NCBI GenBank assembly: GCA_963765875.1
Contig: CAVXYK010000014.1
Span: 1-64,000, forward strand
Length of the DNA stretch: 64,000 nt
Reading direction: 5' to 3'
DNA from: JAWKOK01 sp963765875
GTDB lineage: Bacteria; Chloroflexota; Anaerolineae; Caldilineales; Caldilineaceae
The notes below the pieces were generated by a model. The model saw only the letters and a list, made by a program, of their open reading frames with translations, had not been told where the DNA came from and searched no databases. The position numbers and the translations under genes are program-made. Within the stretch, counting starts at the first letter, position 1, and every line of letters begins with the position of its first letter. Shown here piece after piece: positions 1 to 8,627 of the stretch.

Positions 1-102
1 GGCTGCTATTCTATGCAGTGCCCCCCTGTTTCGTCGAGACGGCTTCCCCTTGACCGACGAGAACAACGGCTACGTGAAGTTAGATAGACGAAGGAGCATT
101 CC

Positions 103-1134
103 ATGTACAAAACATCAGCAGTTGCAGGGTACTTCCTGTTGATCTTCCTGTTGCTTCTAGCCAGCGCTCCGGTGGCCCAGGCACAGGCTGACGCGCAGGC
201 CCTCACCGCCTGCGCCGAGCTTGCCTTCTCGACCGAGGAGGACTTCCTCACGCGCGGGCCGATGCCCCCGGACGGCAACCCCATCATCTCTGACGGCGAT
301 CTACTGAGTTCCACCGGCGCGATCTGTTTGCGCAACAAACAGTTGCTCGCCAAGTGGGACCTGCAGCGAGATCTCGGGCTGGATGCGGCGGATGTACTCG
401 ATGTAGACAGTGGCCTGGTTGCCTTCTCGACAGAGCTTGACGATCCTCAAGGCCGCTTCAAGTCTGGAGACTTGCTTATCACCAACGGCGCTGTGATCCC
501 GAATCTAGCCCTGCTGGAGCTGTTCCAGGTCGAACATGACATGGGCCTGGACGCAATTCACTTCATCGGCAACCCGGAGGCAATTCAGAGGTTTGCATCC
601 TTCGCAGCGACCGAGAACCGCGACGATTGGCTGGCTCCCGGAACGCTCCTCGGATTGCTGAAAGAGTACGGAATCGACATCTGGTTCTCAACCGAAGCCA
701 CGGAACGCCTGGCAGCCACGTCCTCTCTCCTTGACGGCGATCTTCTGTCAGCCCAGTCCGGCATCCATGTGCTGCGACAAGATCAGTTCCTGCCTGCGTC
801 AGTGCCGGCCGGCATCCCCAACCGGGGTGTAGACTTTGGTGTTGATGCCTTCACAGCCTCGCGCGGGACGAACCGCGACCTAGGGCGCTTTTCGACGGAG
901 ATCCTCTTCCGGGGCAAGCCGCCCTTCAACGACGGCGATGTATTGCGCGTGGCAACCGGCGTAGTCGAGTTCACCAACATCGATCTTGTCACGCCATTCG
1001 AGCCGGCAGCGCGCTTCCTCGGTCTGGATGCACTCTACATGAAGATCGATGATGGCGGCGACAATGAACCCGACGGCGAAGACAATCTTTTCCTGCCGGG
1101 GATGTTCAAGGCCGTTTCGGCGGAGGTGCGATAG
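103..1134 (+). CDS. Secreted FSTE-repeat protein (first of a tandem pair)
   Basis: A 343-residue exported protein of unknown function. Residues 1-28 form a signal peptide (hydrophobic FLLIFLLLL core, cleavage near AQA). The rest is four degenerate repeats of about 65-80 residues. Each opens with FSTE (near residues 42, 108, 195 and 263), continues with a DGD-[LV]-L or GDLL motif about 15-20 residues later, and closes with a LGLDA-type motif (near 91, 147, 245 and 306). The repeat looks like a beta-rich module, but I do not recognise a named family. The start is supported by AAGGAG six bases upstream of the ATG. The next gene, 71 bp downstream, is a paralogue with the same repeats plus a long C-terminal extension, so the pair looks like a tandem duplication. 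Surface or extracellular location is inferred from the signal peptide alone. Confidence 0.85.
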   Translation: MYKTSAVAGYFLLIFLLLLASAPVAQAQADAQALTACAELAFSTEEDFLTRGPMPPDGNPIISDGDLLSSTGAICLRNKQLLAKWDLQRDLGLDAADVLDVDSGLVAFSTELDDPQGRFKSGDLLITNGAVIPNLALLELFQVEHDMGLDAIHFIGNPEAIQRFASFAATENRDDWLAPGTLLGLLKEYGIDIWFSTEATERLAATSSLLDGDLLSAQSGIHVLRQDQFLPASVPAGIPNRGVDFGVDAFTASRGTNRDLGRFSTEILFRGKPPFNDGDVLRVATGVVEFTNIDLVTPFEPAARFLGLDALYMKIDDGGDNEPDGEDNLFLPGMFKAVSAEVR

Positions 1135-1205
1135 CCATGATGATCGAATTTCGCACAAGCCATGGATTTTGGTCACACGGCAATGGCAGGGAAAGGGGCA
1201 ATGAC

Positions 1206-3207
1206 ATGTTTCGAAGAGCAAGATATCGATTGGCGACATGTGCCATTGGGCACTCTGTTTTCACGCTGGCCGTTTTCGTCGGCGTGGCGTTTGTGGTCGT
1301 TTTCGCCTCGACCGCGCTGGCTGAAGCGGGGGCGTTCCCCCTCGAAAACTGCGCCAAAGGAGCATTCTCGACCGAAGAAGACTTCACTATGCAGAATAGT
1401 GAACCCTATGACGGCGATCCGGTCATCTCTGACGGCGATTTGCTCAGCCGCAACGGCCAACTATGCGCCCGCAATCGGGATCTTTTGGCCGCCTTCGCCG
1501 GTGATAAGCGTATCCCGGATCTGGGGCTTGATGCCGTCGACATCCTCGACATCCCGGACCGGATCCTCGCGATCTCCACTGAGATTGACGATCCCGGAGG
1601 ATCCTTTACGGCAGGGGATCTGCTCTTTACGACTGGAGCCATCATCCCCAACCGGGCCTTGATGCATCTGCTGGATCCCAATGCACCTCAGCAGGCCGAT
1701 GTAGGGCTGGATGCAGTACAGCTCATCGGCACACGGGACAACAAAATTCAGTTTGTCAACGCCATCGCGATCTCACGCGATGAATTGATCAAGGATCCGG
1801 CGCAGCTGCAGGGCTTGCTGGATCGTCATAAAGTTGACATTTGGTTTTCCATCGAAGGGACGCTGGGACAAGCGGCATGCGCCGACCATTCTGGACGGCG
1901 ATCTGCTGTCAGCATCGGGGACCATCGTGGTCAAGCAGCAGGCGCTGTTGCCGCCGCCTGCACCGGCCGGCCTCCCTGTGCGCGGCGTCGACTTTGGCCT
2001 GGATGCCATCCAGACCGAACCGACTGCCAATGTCGAGATTGCCCTCTCTCGTCTGCAGTTTTCGACGGAAATCCTCTACTGGGGCGAGCCGGCCTTTACC
2101 GACGGTGACGTGGTCAAGCTGGGCAACGGTGTGGTCACGCCCAATGCCGTCTTGGTGGGACCGTTCAAGCCGGCCGCAGACTTCCTGGGCCTGGATGCAC
2201 TCTCACTGGGTCGAGGGGAAGAGGGCGAGCCTGAGCCGATGATCACCATGATCGGCAGTCGATCAGTCTGGGATATTGAAGGCGGCGTTGTCGATCCGAC
2301 AGGGACCGGGAGCGGTCTCTACACAGCCAGCGCCGGCGTCGATCCTCGACGCCCATTCGGTTGGTTCATCCCCATCGACGGCTACCTGCCGGACAATGTC
2401 ACGGAGTTCCGCGTCGCCTTCCGGCCGGACGGCCAACCCCGCCCGGCTCCCAACAGCGCGCCGGGCATCAACACAACCTGGAAGATCCAGAACACGACCG
2501 GCTTCTCGTGCCAGTACAACGCCACCTATACGGATGACGGCAACGGTTGGTTCACATTCGCTGACTACAGCCACCACCGCTTTGTCGAGCCGTGTATCGA
2601 CGGAGGTGTGGTGCTGGCCGTGTGGGACACGCTCATCGATCCCAACATAACCGACAAAAGCGGTCACTATATCCTTTGGCTTGAATGGAAAACAACCGGC
2701 GGCGGCGCCACCATCTTCCAGGAGCCTGTGGATCACCATGTGCAATTAGACAACCAGAAACCGGTGATCACAAAGCTCGAACTGCGCACGCCTGGGCCTG
2801 GCGGCACAGTGGTATTGCCATGCGGGAATCAGCCGAATGTTGAAGAATTGGAGGTATTCGCCGAATTCAGCGACAACTTCTTTGGTGGATATCGGGTGCG
2901 TGTGCGTGGCGGCAACCCACCGAAGAGCGTCTACTATCCCAGCAGCACAGACTGGCACAATTACTGGGACGGGACACCGGAAACGGCCAGTCTCGACGCC
3001 AATGGTACGACGCCGGGCGGGCTTCAGCTCCTGCGTGAGATCGATATGAAAGATCTGGGTACGTCGTATGTGGAATGTTGCTACGACCTGGATCTCTGGA
3101 TCAACGACCGTGCGATTCGACACACGTTCAATCAGATCTACGCGTGGCCGGATCAGCCCGGCTGGGCGTGGCCGAGTAAGTTCCTGACCTTTGCGGCAGC
3201 ACCATGA
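1206..3207 (+). pseudogene. Secreted FSTE-repeat protein 2 with C-terminal extension (one frameshift)
   Basis: Paralogue of the preceding gene. The chosen ATG at 1206 follows GGAAAGGGG and opens a signal peptide (hydrophobic VFTLAVFVGVAFVVVF). Three FSTE-type repeats are read in frame up to about 1870. The fourth repeat and the remaining ~320 residues continue in the +1 frame to the TGA at 3207. Removing one base near 1876-1880 restores an uninterrupted protein of 666 residues: 2002 nt minus 1 is divisible by three. The C-terminal region has no repeats and several cysteines, and resembles the Ig/carbohydrate-binding style of secreted proteins without a recognisable domain. Protein conservation on both sides of the break argues for a very recent lesion or a consensus error rather than old decay. 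Function unknown. Confidence 0.75.
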
Positions 3208-3233
3208 TGGGAGCGGACACCTGAATACCGATT

Positions 3234-3284
3234 ACACAGCAGAGGGGCCCGGCATGACATCAATGCCGGGCCCCTCTGCTGTGT
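3234..3284. terminator. Long perfect hairpin after the FSTE-repeat genes
   Basis: A perfect 22-bp inverted repeat (3234-3255 with 3263-3284, 7-nt loop) begins 27 bases after the stop codon. No T-tract follows, so it may act as a 3' mRNA-stabilising stem or a bidirectional terminator between the plus-strand FSTE genes and the minus-strand glycosyltransferase that converges on it. Confidence 0.6.
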
Positions 3285-3402
3285 TAGGGCAACAAACGTC
3301 CGTGGATTAAGCATTGACAATTGATGTGTTACCGACCGCCTGTCACGCGCCCCCAAGAGTCTAGGAAGCTGTTTAGAACGCCCACATGTGTGCGCCAGCA
3401 TT

Positions 3403-3458
3403 CCGAGATTGAGCCAGACTGTCGCCTTAGATTGGAGCTTCGAGTGGCTCAATCTCGG
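3403..3458. repeat. Inverted repeat in the convergent intergenic region
   Basis: Perfect 14-bp arms (3403-3416 and 3445-3458, core ccgagattgagcca) separated by 28 bases. It lies between the FSTE genes and the end of the convergent glycosyltransferase gene at 3511. It could form a second transcription-ending stem for the minus-strand gene. No other function is apparent. Confidence 0.5.
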
Positions 3459-3510
3459 AGTGCGAAGGGCTTCGTCATCTTTTCAAACAGATTCCAAGGG
3501 TTTTGGCGGC

Positions 3511-4773
3511 CTAGGCCAGCAACGTCGCCAACATCTCCGTCACGGCCTCAAATGAGTAGTGGCGTCGCGCGATTTCATAGTTGAGCTCTACCATGCGCCG
3601 CCTTCGCACAGGATCCATCATGGCATTTATGCTCTGTTCGACGGCTTCGTCGGTCAGTTCACCATCAATCTCTACCAGATCAAAACCCTTGGGGGCAAGG
3701 TCGGCGGCATAGACGTCGTACCGATTCACCAACGCCGGCAGACGGAAATAGAGCGTCTCGACTAGTGCGTTGCCAAAGCCTTCGATGAAACTGGGATAGC
3801 TCACAAAATCGGCATGCACGTAGGCGTCCCACAGCGAGTAGATCTTGCGACCATCGGCTTCAACCGAGGCTTCCGGCGCAAACTGATCGGCCACATAGAG
3901 AAACCGCACATCTGCCTCCCGGGCCTGCTGCTCTAGCCGATGCAGGTACGCCATGCCTTCGTCACCGGCGTGATGGGTGACGACCAAAACTGGCTCCTTG
4001 CCCATGAGTCGTTGTCGAACTTGCGCTTCCCGCATCCGCCGCACCAGTTCAATCGACAACTCAATACCCTTGCGGGCGACCACGCGTGTCGGCTGCAAAA
4101 TCAACAAATGGTTATCCGTTAAGCCCAGAGAGGCACGCAGATCGCGGTTGAAGTCGGTCATACCGGGTGCGGCCATTGCAAAGTCAAAAATATTGGGCAC
4201 CAGGGTACTCGCCAGCCCCAGATGATCGCGCAGTGAATCCTGGGCCAGCGAGTTAATCACCAAATGCTGTACCGACGGCAGATCGGGAGGGAAGGCCTTC
4301 TCAAGCAGATCGGGAACGCAGTTGATCGCGAACCGATCGCGCTCCCAGTAGAAATCGTGGTTGTGGCTCAGGGTCGGGATGCCGGTGGCGGCAATATAGT
4401 CGGTGACGGCAACGCCCAACGGGATGTGCATGGGAATGGCCAGCACATTCTGGGGCACCAATACGTCGATTTCATAGTCATCGACAAACTGGGCGATGAT
4501 CGGATAGAGTCGGGCCACCATGGCATCGATGCGCTCGCGCAGATCCGGCGGCGCCTCAACTGTGCCGAAGCTGTGATCGTGGATCCAGAGCGCTTCAGGA
4601 TCGGTGAAGTGCATCGCAGGCGCCAACAGCCCCTCCGGGCCATCATCCTCAAGTTCGCCCGCGCAGTAGAAAACAGTGTGGCCAAGACGGCGAAAGATAG
4701 TCGCCAACTTGGCTGTCTCCAACGAAACACCATCGGTGCCCGCCGATCGTGTGGATAAAAAGCCAATATTCAT
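3511..4773 (-). CDS. GT4-type glycosyltransferase
   Basis: A 420-residue cytosolic glycosyltransferase with GT-B architecture. The N-terminal MNIGFLSTRSAGTDGVSLET segment is the typical acceptor-side Rossmann start with a glycine-rich loop. The C-terminal half carries the EGFGNALVE-type donor-site motif (near residues 340-350) used by GT4 enzymes to bind nucleotide-sugar phosphates. It probably builds a cell-surface glycan or glycoconjugate, but donor and acceptor cannot be read from the sequence. It is a stand-alone gene, convergent with the FSTE genes and divergent from the channel gene. Length and motifs are complete. Confidence 0.85.
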   Translation of the reverse strand: MNIGFLSTRSAGTDGVSLETAKLATIFRRLGHTVFYCAGELEDDGPEGLLAPAMHFTDPEALWIHDHSFGTVEAPPDLRERIDAMVARLYPIIAQFVDDYEIDVLVPQNVLAIPMHIPLGVAVTDYIAATGIPTLSHNHDFYWERDRFAINCVPDLLEKAFPPDLPSVQHLVINSLAQDSLRDHLGLASTLVPNIFDFAMAAPGMTDFNRDLRASLGLTDNHLLILQPTRVVARKGIELSIELVRRMREAQVRQRLMGKEPVLVVTHHAGDEGMAYLHRLEQQAREADVRFLYVADQFAPEASVEADGRKIYSLWDAYVHADFVSYPSFIEGFGNALVETLYFRLPALVNRYDVYAADLAPKGFDLVEIDGELTDEAVEQSINAMMDPVRRRRMVELNYEIARRHYSFEAVTEMLATLLA

Positions 4774-5185
4774 AGACCAAGACTCCTAGTCATTGGAAAT
4801 CAGGGAACTGCTGGGGTTCTGACTGAACTGTTTTCAGTGCCATTTTACCATAGGCTTGCCGAACGCTGAGCTGTCTCCCGACAGGCCACAAGGTCGATCA
4901 TCAGCTAAGGCCGATCAGAGGTAATGGTTATTCCAAAGTGTCCGGCGTGGTTGTTCTTCGGGAACGACCTAAATTGAGGGCACTCAGAGTGCCAGGTGTG
5001 CCCTTCGGAGCGAGTTGCACCCCGCTTACCCGACGCTAGACAATCGCGGGGATGTTGGCTTACAATGGGTGTTAAATCGCCAATCCACAAATGTACAATT
5101 CCCGCCGTTCGTTGCACGAGCCGTCTGCGCATACATTCGTTCACAGGACGAGATTGCAAGAGCAACCCACTAGAGGAGAGCAATA
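4774..5185. other. Divergent intergenic region, no gene seen
   Basis: About 410 bases separate the minus-strand glycosyltransferase from the plus-strand ion-channel gene. I find no convincing reading frame or RNA gene here. The region must hold promoters for both neighbours, but no box pair is clear enough to mark. A GAGGAGAG ribosome-binding site ends at 5180, just before the TTG start of the channel gene. Confidence 0.4.
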
Positions 5186-7153
5186 TTGAACTGGGCCCAC
5201 ACCGAGCCGCAATCTGGTACGCATCGCAGGCTTTTAATTGCCATTTTTCTTGTTCTTTCCGCGTTCTTTCGCGCTGATACCGCTATCGCTCAAGATGATC
5301 CCCCCGACACGATCCAAAGTTCGGAATCGAGCGAAGAAACGACGGCAAGTCAGATGGAGACCTACAAAGGATCGGTTGCGCGGGGGGCGCCGGCGATATT
5401 CAGTCTGTCAGATCTGAAAGACGGCGACATCTTGACCATCAATGTGTCAGCCACCTCCGGAGATCTGGACCCGTTCTTAGCGTTGCTGGGGGCCGATGCC
5501 GATGTCAAGCAGATCGGAACCGCCTATGATCGCCAGGTCGCATTCGCCATCGAATCCGGCGAGGATCCATTCCAGTTGATTCCAGAATTTTCCGATGAAA
5601 ATTTCCTTGCCTGGGACGACGATGGCGGTGACGGCTACAGTGCATCGCTTCAGTTTGAGGTGCCCACTGATGGGGACTACCAGCTGGTCGTCTTGAGTGC
5701 GCCCTACGCCAGGACATCTGGAGATTTTGACCTGCAGGTGGGGGCCAATCTTCCGGAAATCCTGCCGGCCGTTGCATTGGAGAGCGTCAACGACCAGACC
5801 CTTGCTACATACGACCCCAGAGTCAAGCAGACGCCACCCATATCGCAGGAAATAACCGGGACGGTCAGCACCACAGATGCCAGCACTTTTTTTGTGCTCA
5901 GAGATGTACTTGCAGGCGATTCGATCTATGTATCCGCCGAGGCAACTGACGGAGATCTTATGCCTGTGGTCTTCCTGGAGGACTACGGCGGCAAACCGCT
6001 GGCGGTCGCCAATCCATTCGGCGAGGATCCTAGTGCCGGGTTTGAATACACGTTTCCCGCCGACGGCTCAAACTATCAGCTCTCTATCCGTTCTGCAGAC
6101 ACCGATCCCAAGACATTCGGCGACTATCGTGTCTTGGTCTCTCTCAATGATCCCGGAGTGCTCACGGGAAACCCGGAATCAGTTGCAGGCGCTGTCTTGA
6201 AGGAGCCGATCAAGGTGAAGATCGGCATGAAGATGGATCAGATCACAGGCGTCGATCAGAAGTCGGAGAATTTTGGCGCCGTTATCGATGCAAGAATGGA
6301 GTGGGTTGACCCACGGCTTGCTTTCAGCCCAGATAGCTGCCAGTGTAGTTTCCAGACCTACACAGTCGGCGCTTTCAGTACGATGGTCTCGGAGAAAAAT
6401 GCAGAATGGCCGGAGTACACCATATTTAACCAACAAGGGCGTCGAGATTCTCAGAGCCCGACCGTTGCCGTTCAATCCGATGGACATGTCATCTATCTGG
6501 AAAGATTCACAGCAACGCTTCAGGCGCCGGACTTCAACTTCCGTAAATTCCCATTCGACACCCAGGAATTTTTTATCCGTTTTCGCGCCATCTTCCCGGA
6601 AGAGTTCTTCGTCTATGAGCCGCTGCCCGGTTATTCCAGGTTGGGAGACCAATTGGGAGAAGAGGAATGGGTGATCGAAGACGCTGCCGTGTCGGTCGAC
6701 ACGCAGGAGTCGCGATCGCGCTTCAATTTTAGGTTCACCGCCTACCGACAGCTCAGCTTCTACATCTTTCGCATCCTCGTACCTGTCATGCTGATCATTG
6801 CGGTCTCCTGGATCACGTTCTTCCTTCAGGACTACGGTCGACGAATCGAGGTAACAAGCGGCAACCTGCTTGTCTTCATCGCCTTCAATTTCACGGTTTC
6901 GGACGATCTGCCGCGCTTGGGCTACCTGACCTTCATGGACACGATCTTGATCAGCACTTTTATCGTCAGCGCGCTGGTGATTGTGCTCAATGTCTATCTG
7001 AAACGGCTGGAGGTAAAGGGGCGCACCGAAACCGCTCGCCGCATCGACCGCATCGTAATCTGGTTCTACCCGTTGGCGTTTCTAATTGGAGCCCTGGTCG
7101 TGACTGTTCTTTTCTTCCCAGGACTCTTCTTGTCCGTCTTCACACGAGGCTAG
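5186..7153 (+). CDS. Pentameric ligand-gated ion channel (Cys-loop superfamily) with two extra N-terminal domains
   Basis: A 655-residue membrane protein. Translation is taken from a TTG preceded by GAGGAGAG five bases upstream. A signal peptide ends near residue 36. Two beta-rich modules of the PPC/jelly-roll type follow (about 45-190 and 215-325), then a Cys-loop-receptor extracellular domain (about 335-523) with the signature FPFDTQ on the beta6-beta7 loop. Four transmembrane helices follow: M1 with its conserved proline (about 524-545), pore-lining M2 ending LPRLGYLT (about 556-580), M3 (about 590-612) and M4 (about 625-650). The signature loop lacks the flanking cysteine pair, as usual for bacterial members. 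Aligned by eye with ELIC, M2 has Glu at about 2' and Leu at 9', which suggests a cation pore (inference). The architecture recalls DeCLIC, which also has large N-terminal domains. Ligand unknown. A strong terminator follows. Confidence 0.88.
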   Translation: MNWAHTEPQSGTHRRLLIAIFLVLSAFFRADTAIAQDDPPDTIQSSESSEETTASQMETYKGSVARGAPAIFSLSDLKDGDILTINVSATSGDLDPFLALLGADADVKQIGTAYDRQVAFAIESGEDPFQLIPEFSDENFLAWDDDGGDGYSASLQFEVPTDGDYQLVVLSAPYARTSGDFDLQVGANLPEILPAVALESVNDQTLATYDPRVKQTPPISQEITGTVSTTDASTFFVLRDVLAGDSIYVSAEATDGDLMPVVFLEDYGGKPLAVANPFGEDPSAGFEYTFPADGSNYQLSIRSADTDPKTFGDYRVLVSLNDPGVLTGNPESVAGAVLKEPIKVKIGMKMDQITGVDQKSENFGAVIDARMEWVDPRLAFSPDSCQCSFQTYTVGAFSTMVSEKNAEWPEYTIFNQQGRRDSQSPTVAVQSDGHVIYLERFTATLQAPDFNFRKFPFDTQEFFIRFRAIFPEEFFVYEPLPGYSRLGDQLGEEEWVIEDAAVSVDTQESRSRFNFRFTAYRQLSFYIFRILVPVMLIIAVSWITFFLQDYGRRIEVTSGNLLVFIAFNFTVSDDLPRLGYLTFMDTILISTFIVSALVIVLNVYLKRLEVKGRTETARRIDRIVIWFYPLAFLIGALVVTVLFFPGLFLSVFTRG

Positions 7154-7270
7154 ACACTATTTGCGCCCGCAGATTTGCGCCCGCAAATTTTTGCGCCCAC
7201 GACTTTGGTGCGGGACGGCGACGCAAAACTGATCCTTCGGCAGCAAGTGTCAACGTAGACAAACTGAGAC

Positions 7271-7322
7271 GCAACGAAAAACAGGCCAGTGGCTGGCAGC
7301 CACCGGCCTGTTTTTTGTTGCG
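7271..7322. terminator. Rho-independent terminator, probably bidirectional
   Basis: A 15-bp stem with one G-T pair (7281-7295 with 7301-7315 region) is followed on the plus strand by T6 at 7311-7316 and preceded by an A-tract, so it can end both the channel transcript (plus) and the M42 peptidase transcript (minus). The complementarity extends outward through GCAAC/GTTGC. Confidence 0.85.
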
Positions 7323-7356
7323 GTCTCATGATTTGGGGGAGACACAGCAGTCGGAA

Positions 7357-8406
7357 TCATCGGGCTTCAATATGGCCGGCGCGCACGAATGCACACATCC
7401 ACTCGGTCAGCGCTTCGATATCGTCCAAGTTGGCAGTCTCGAAAGGCGAGTGGGTGTATCGAGCCGGGAAGGCCACCAATGCAGATGGAATATCGGCCTT
7501 CATCAACGCAGCGCCGTCACTGCCGAATGAGCCAAAGACTGCGTGTTGAATAGGGATACCGGCCGACACAGCGACGTTCTCAAGCCTTGCGGTCAGTTGA
7601 TGATCGTAGTGAACGTGAGCGTCCTTGTGAACCAGGACCGGTCCCTTGCCCAACTCAAGCGGCATGTCGTGCTGACTTACGCTCGGGATGTCGCCTGCAA
7701 GCCCAATCTCCAATGCGATGGCCGCATCATACTCATGTCGGGCGCCCAGCGCGCTCGCTCCGACCAACCCGATCTCTTCCTGCACTGAACAGACCAACGT
7801 CAGATCGCAGCCGCGCTCGTGGATCGGCACACGACGCAGCACCTCGGTCATCACAGCCAGCAGGACGCGATCGTCGAGCGCCTTGCCGACAACTTGTCGC
7901 CCCATCTGAGTCGTCTGCGCATCCCAGATGATACGCGTTCCGGGTGTCACGCCCCGAGCCAGCAACTCGTCTCGACTGAGGCCGGTCTCCACCCAGAAGT
8001 CGTTCCAGGTCAACTCGGTCGGCTCCCGCAAAGCAAGCGATGCCAGGTGGCCCGTGGCGCCGGCGATGACGCCCGGCAACGGGCCGCTACGTGCCAGGAT
8101 CTGGACGCGCTGGCCGATGGTGAAGCTATTGCGCAGACCGGCCTCGCGCACCCAGGCCTGGCCGTTGGCCAGCCAGAGCAGGCCGCTCTCGTCAATGGAG
8201 CGTACGAGGTAGCAGAGTTCGTCGGCGTGGGCGATCATCATCAAGCGTTCGCCCGCTCCGCCGGCATGAGCAACCACATTGCCGATGCGCGTGCGCGTCA
8301 GATCGGCCCCGGCATCAGACCAGAGCGATTCCATGTGCGCAAGCACTGTTTCCTCTTGGCCGACAGGACCGGCCAGTTCGGTCAATTCCTTAATCAGGTC
8401 AAACAT
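7357..8406 (-). CDS. M42-family metallopeptidase (aminopeptidase/endoglucanase-like)
   Basis: A cytosolic zinc/cobalt aminopeptidase of the M42 (tetrahedral TET/FrvX) family, expected to form large multimers that trim peptides. I chose ATG 8406 because GGAGGG lies five bases upstream; the frame stays open 15 codons further. Metal-binding and catalytic landmarks are visible in order: HADE, a GKALDDR segment with the bridging Asp, the general-base pair in VQEEIGLVGA, an acidic ligand in ALEIGLAGD (Glu where Asp is commoner), and the C-terminal His in YTHSPFE. At 349 residues it is a normal length. It follows the terminator of the binding-protein gene upstream and appears monocistronic. Confidence 0.88.
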   Translation of the reverse strand: MFDLIKELTELAGPVGQEETVLAHMESLWSDAGADLTRTRIGNVVAHAGGAGERLMMIAHADELCYLVRSIDESGLLWLANGQAWVREAGLRNSFTIGQRVQILARSGPLPGVIAGATGHLASLALREPTELTWNDFWVETGLSRDELLARGVTPGTRIIWDAQTTQMGRQVVGKALDDRVLLAVMTEVLRRVPIHERGCDLTLVCSVQEEIGLVGASALGARHEYDAAIALEIGLAGDIPSVSQHDMPLELGKGPVLVHKDAHVHYDHQLTARLENVAVSAGIPIQHAVFGSFGSDGAALMKADIPSALVAFPARYTHSPFETANLDDIEALTEWMCAFVRAGHIEAR

Positions 8407-8466
8407 CGGATCCCTCCGAAGTGGCGCCATATCTGATCGACGTGGGCACATGCCCAGTCGTACAGA

Positions 8467-8497
8467 CAGAGAGGCGAGCGTGTTGCTCGCCTCTCTG
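8467..8497. terminator. Hairpin between two minus-strand genes
   Basis: A perfect 13-bp stem (8467-8479 with 8485-8497, 5-nt loop) lies between the end of the binding-protein gene (8628) and the start of the peptidase gene (8406). No T-run follows on either strand. Probable terminator or mRNA 3' end structure. Confidence 0.45.
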
Positions 8498-8627
8498 CTT
8501 TGCTGATGTCGAAGTTTCTGGCCCCCGAAATTCGGGGAGTGGGAGATTCAGCGATTGAGGAATTGTGGACGAGTCCACAATCTCTCAATCGCCAAATGAA
8601 CTGATCTCGTCCTACATTCAGTTGAGA

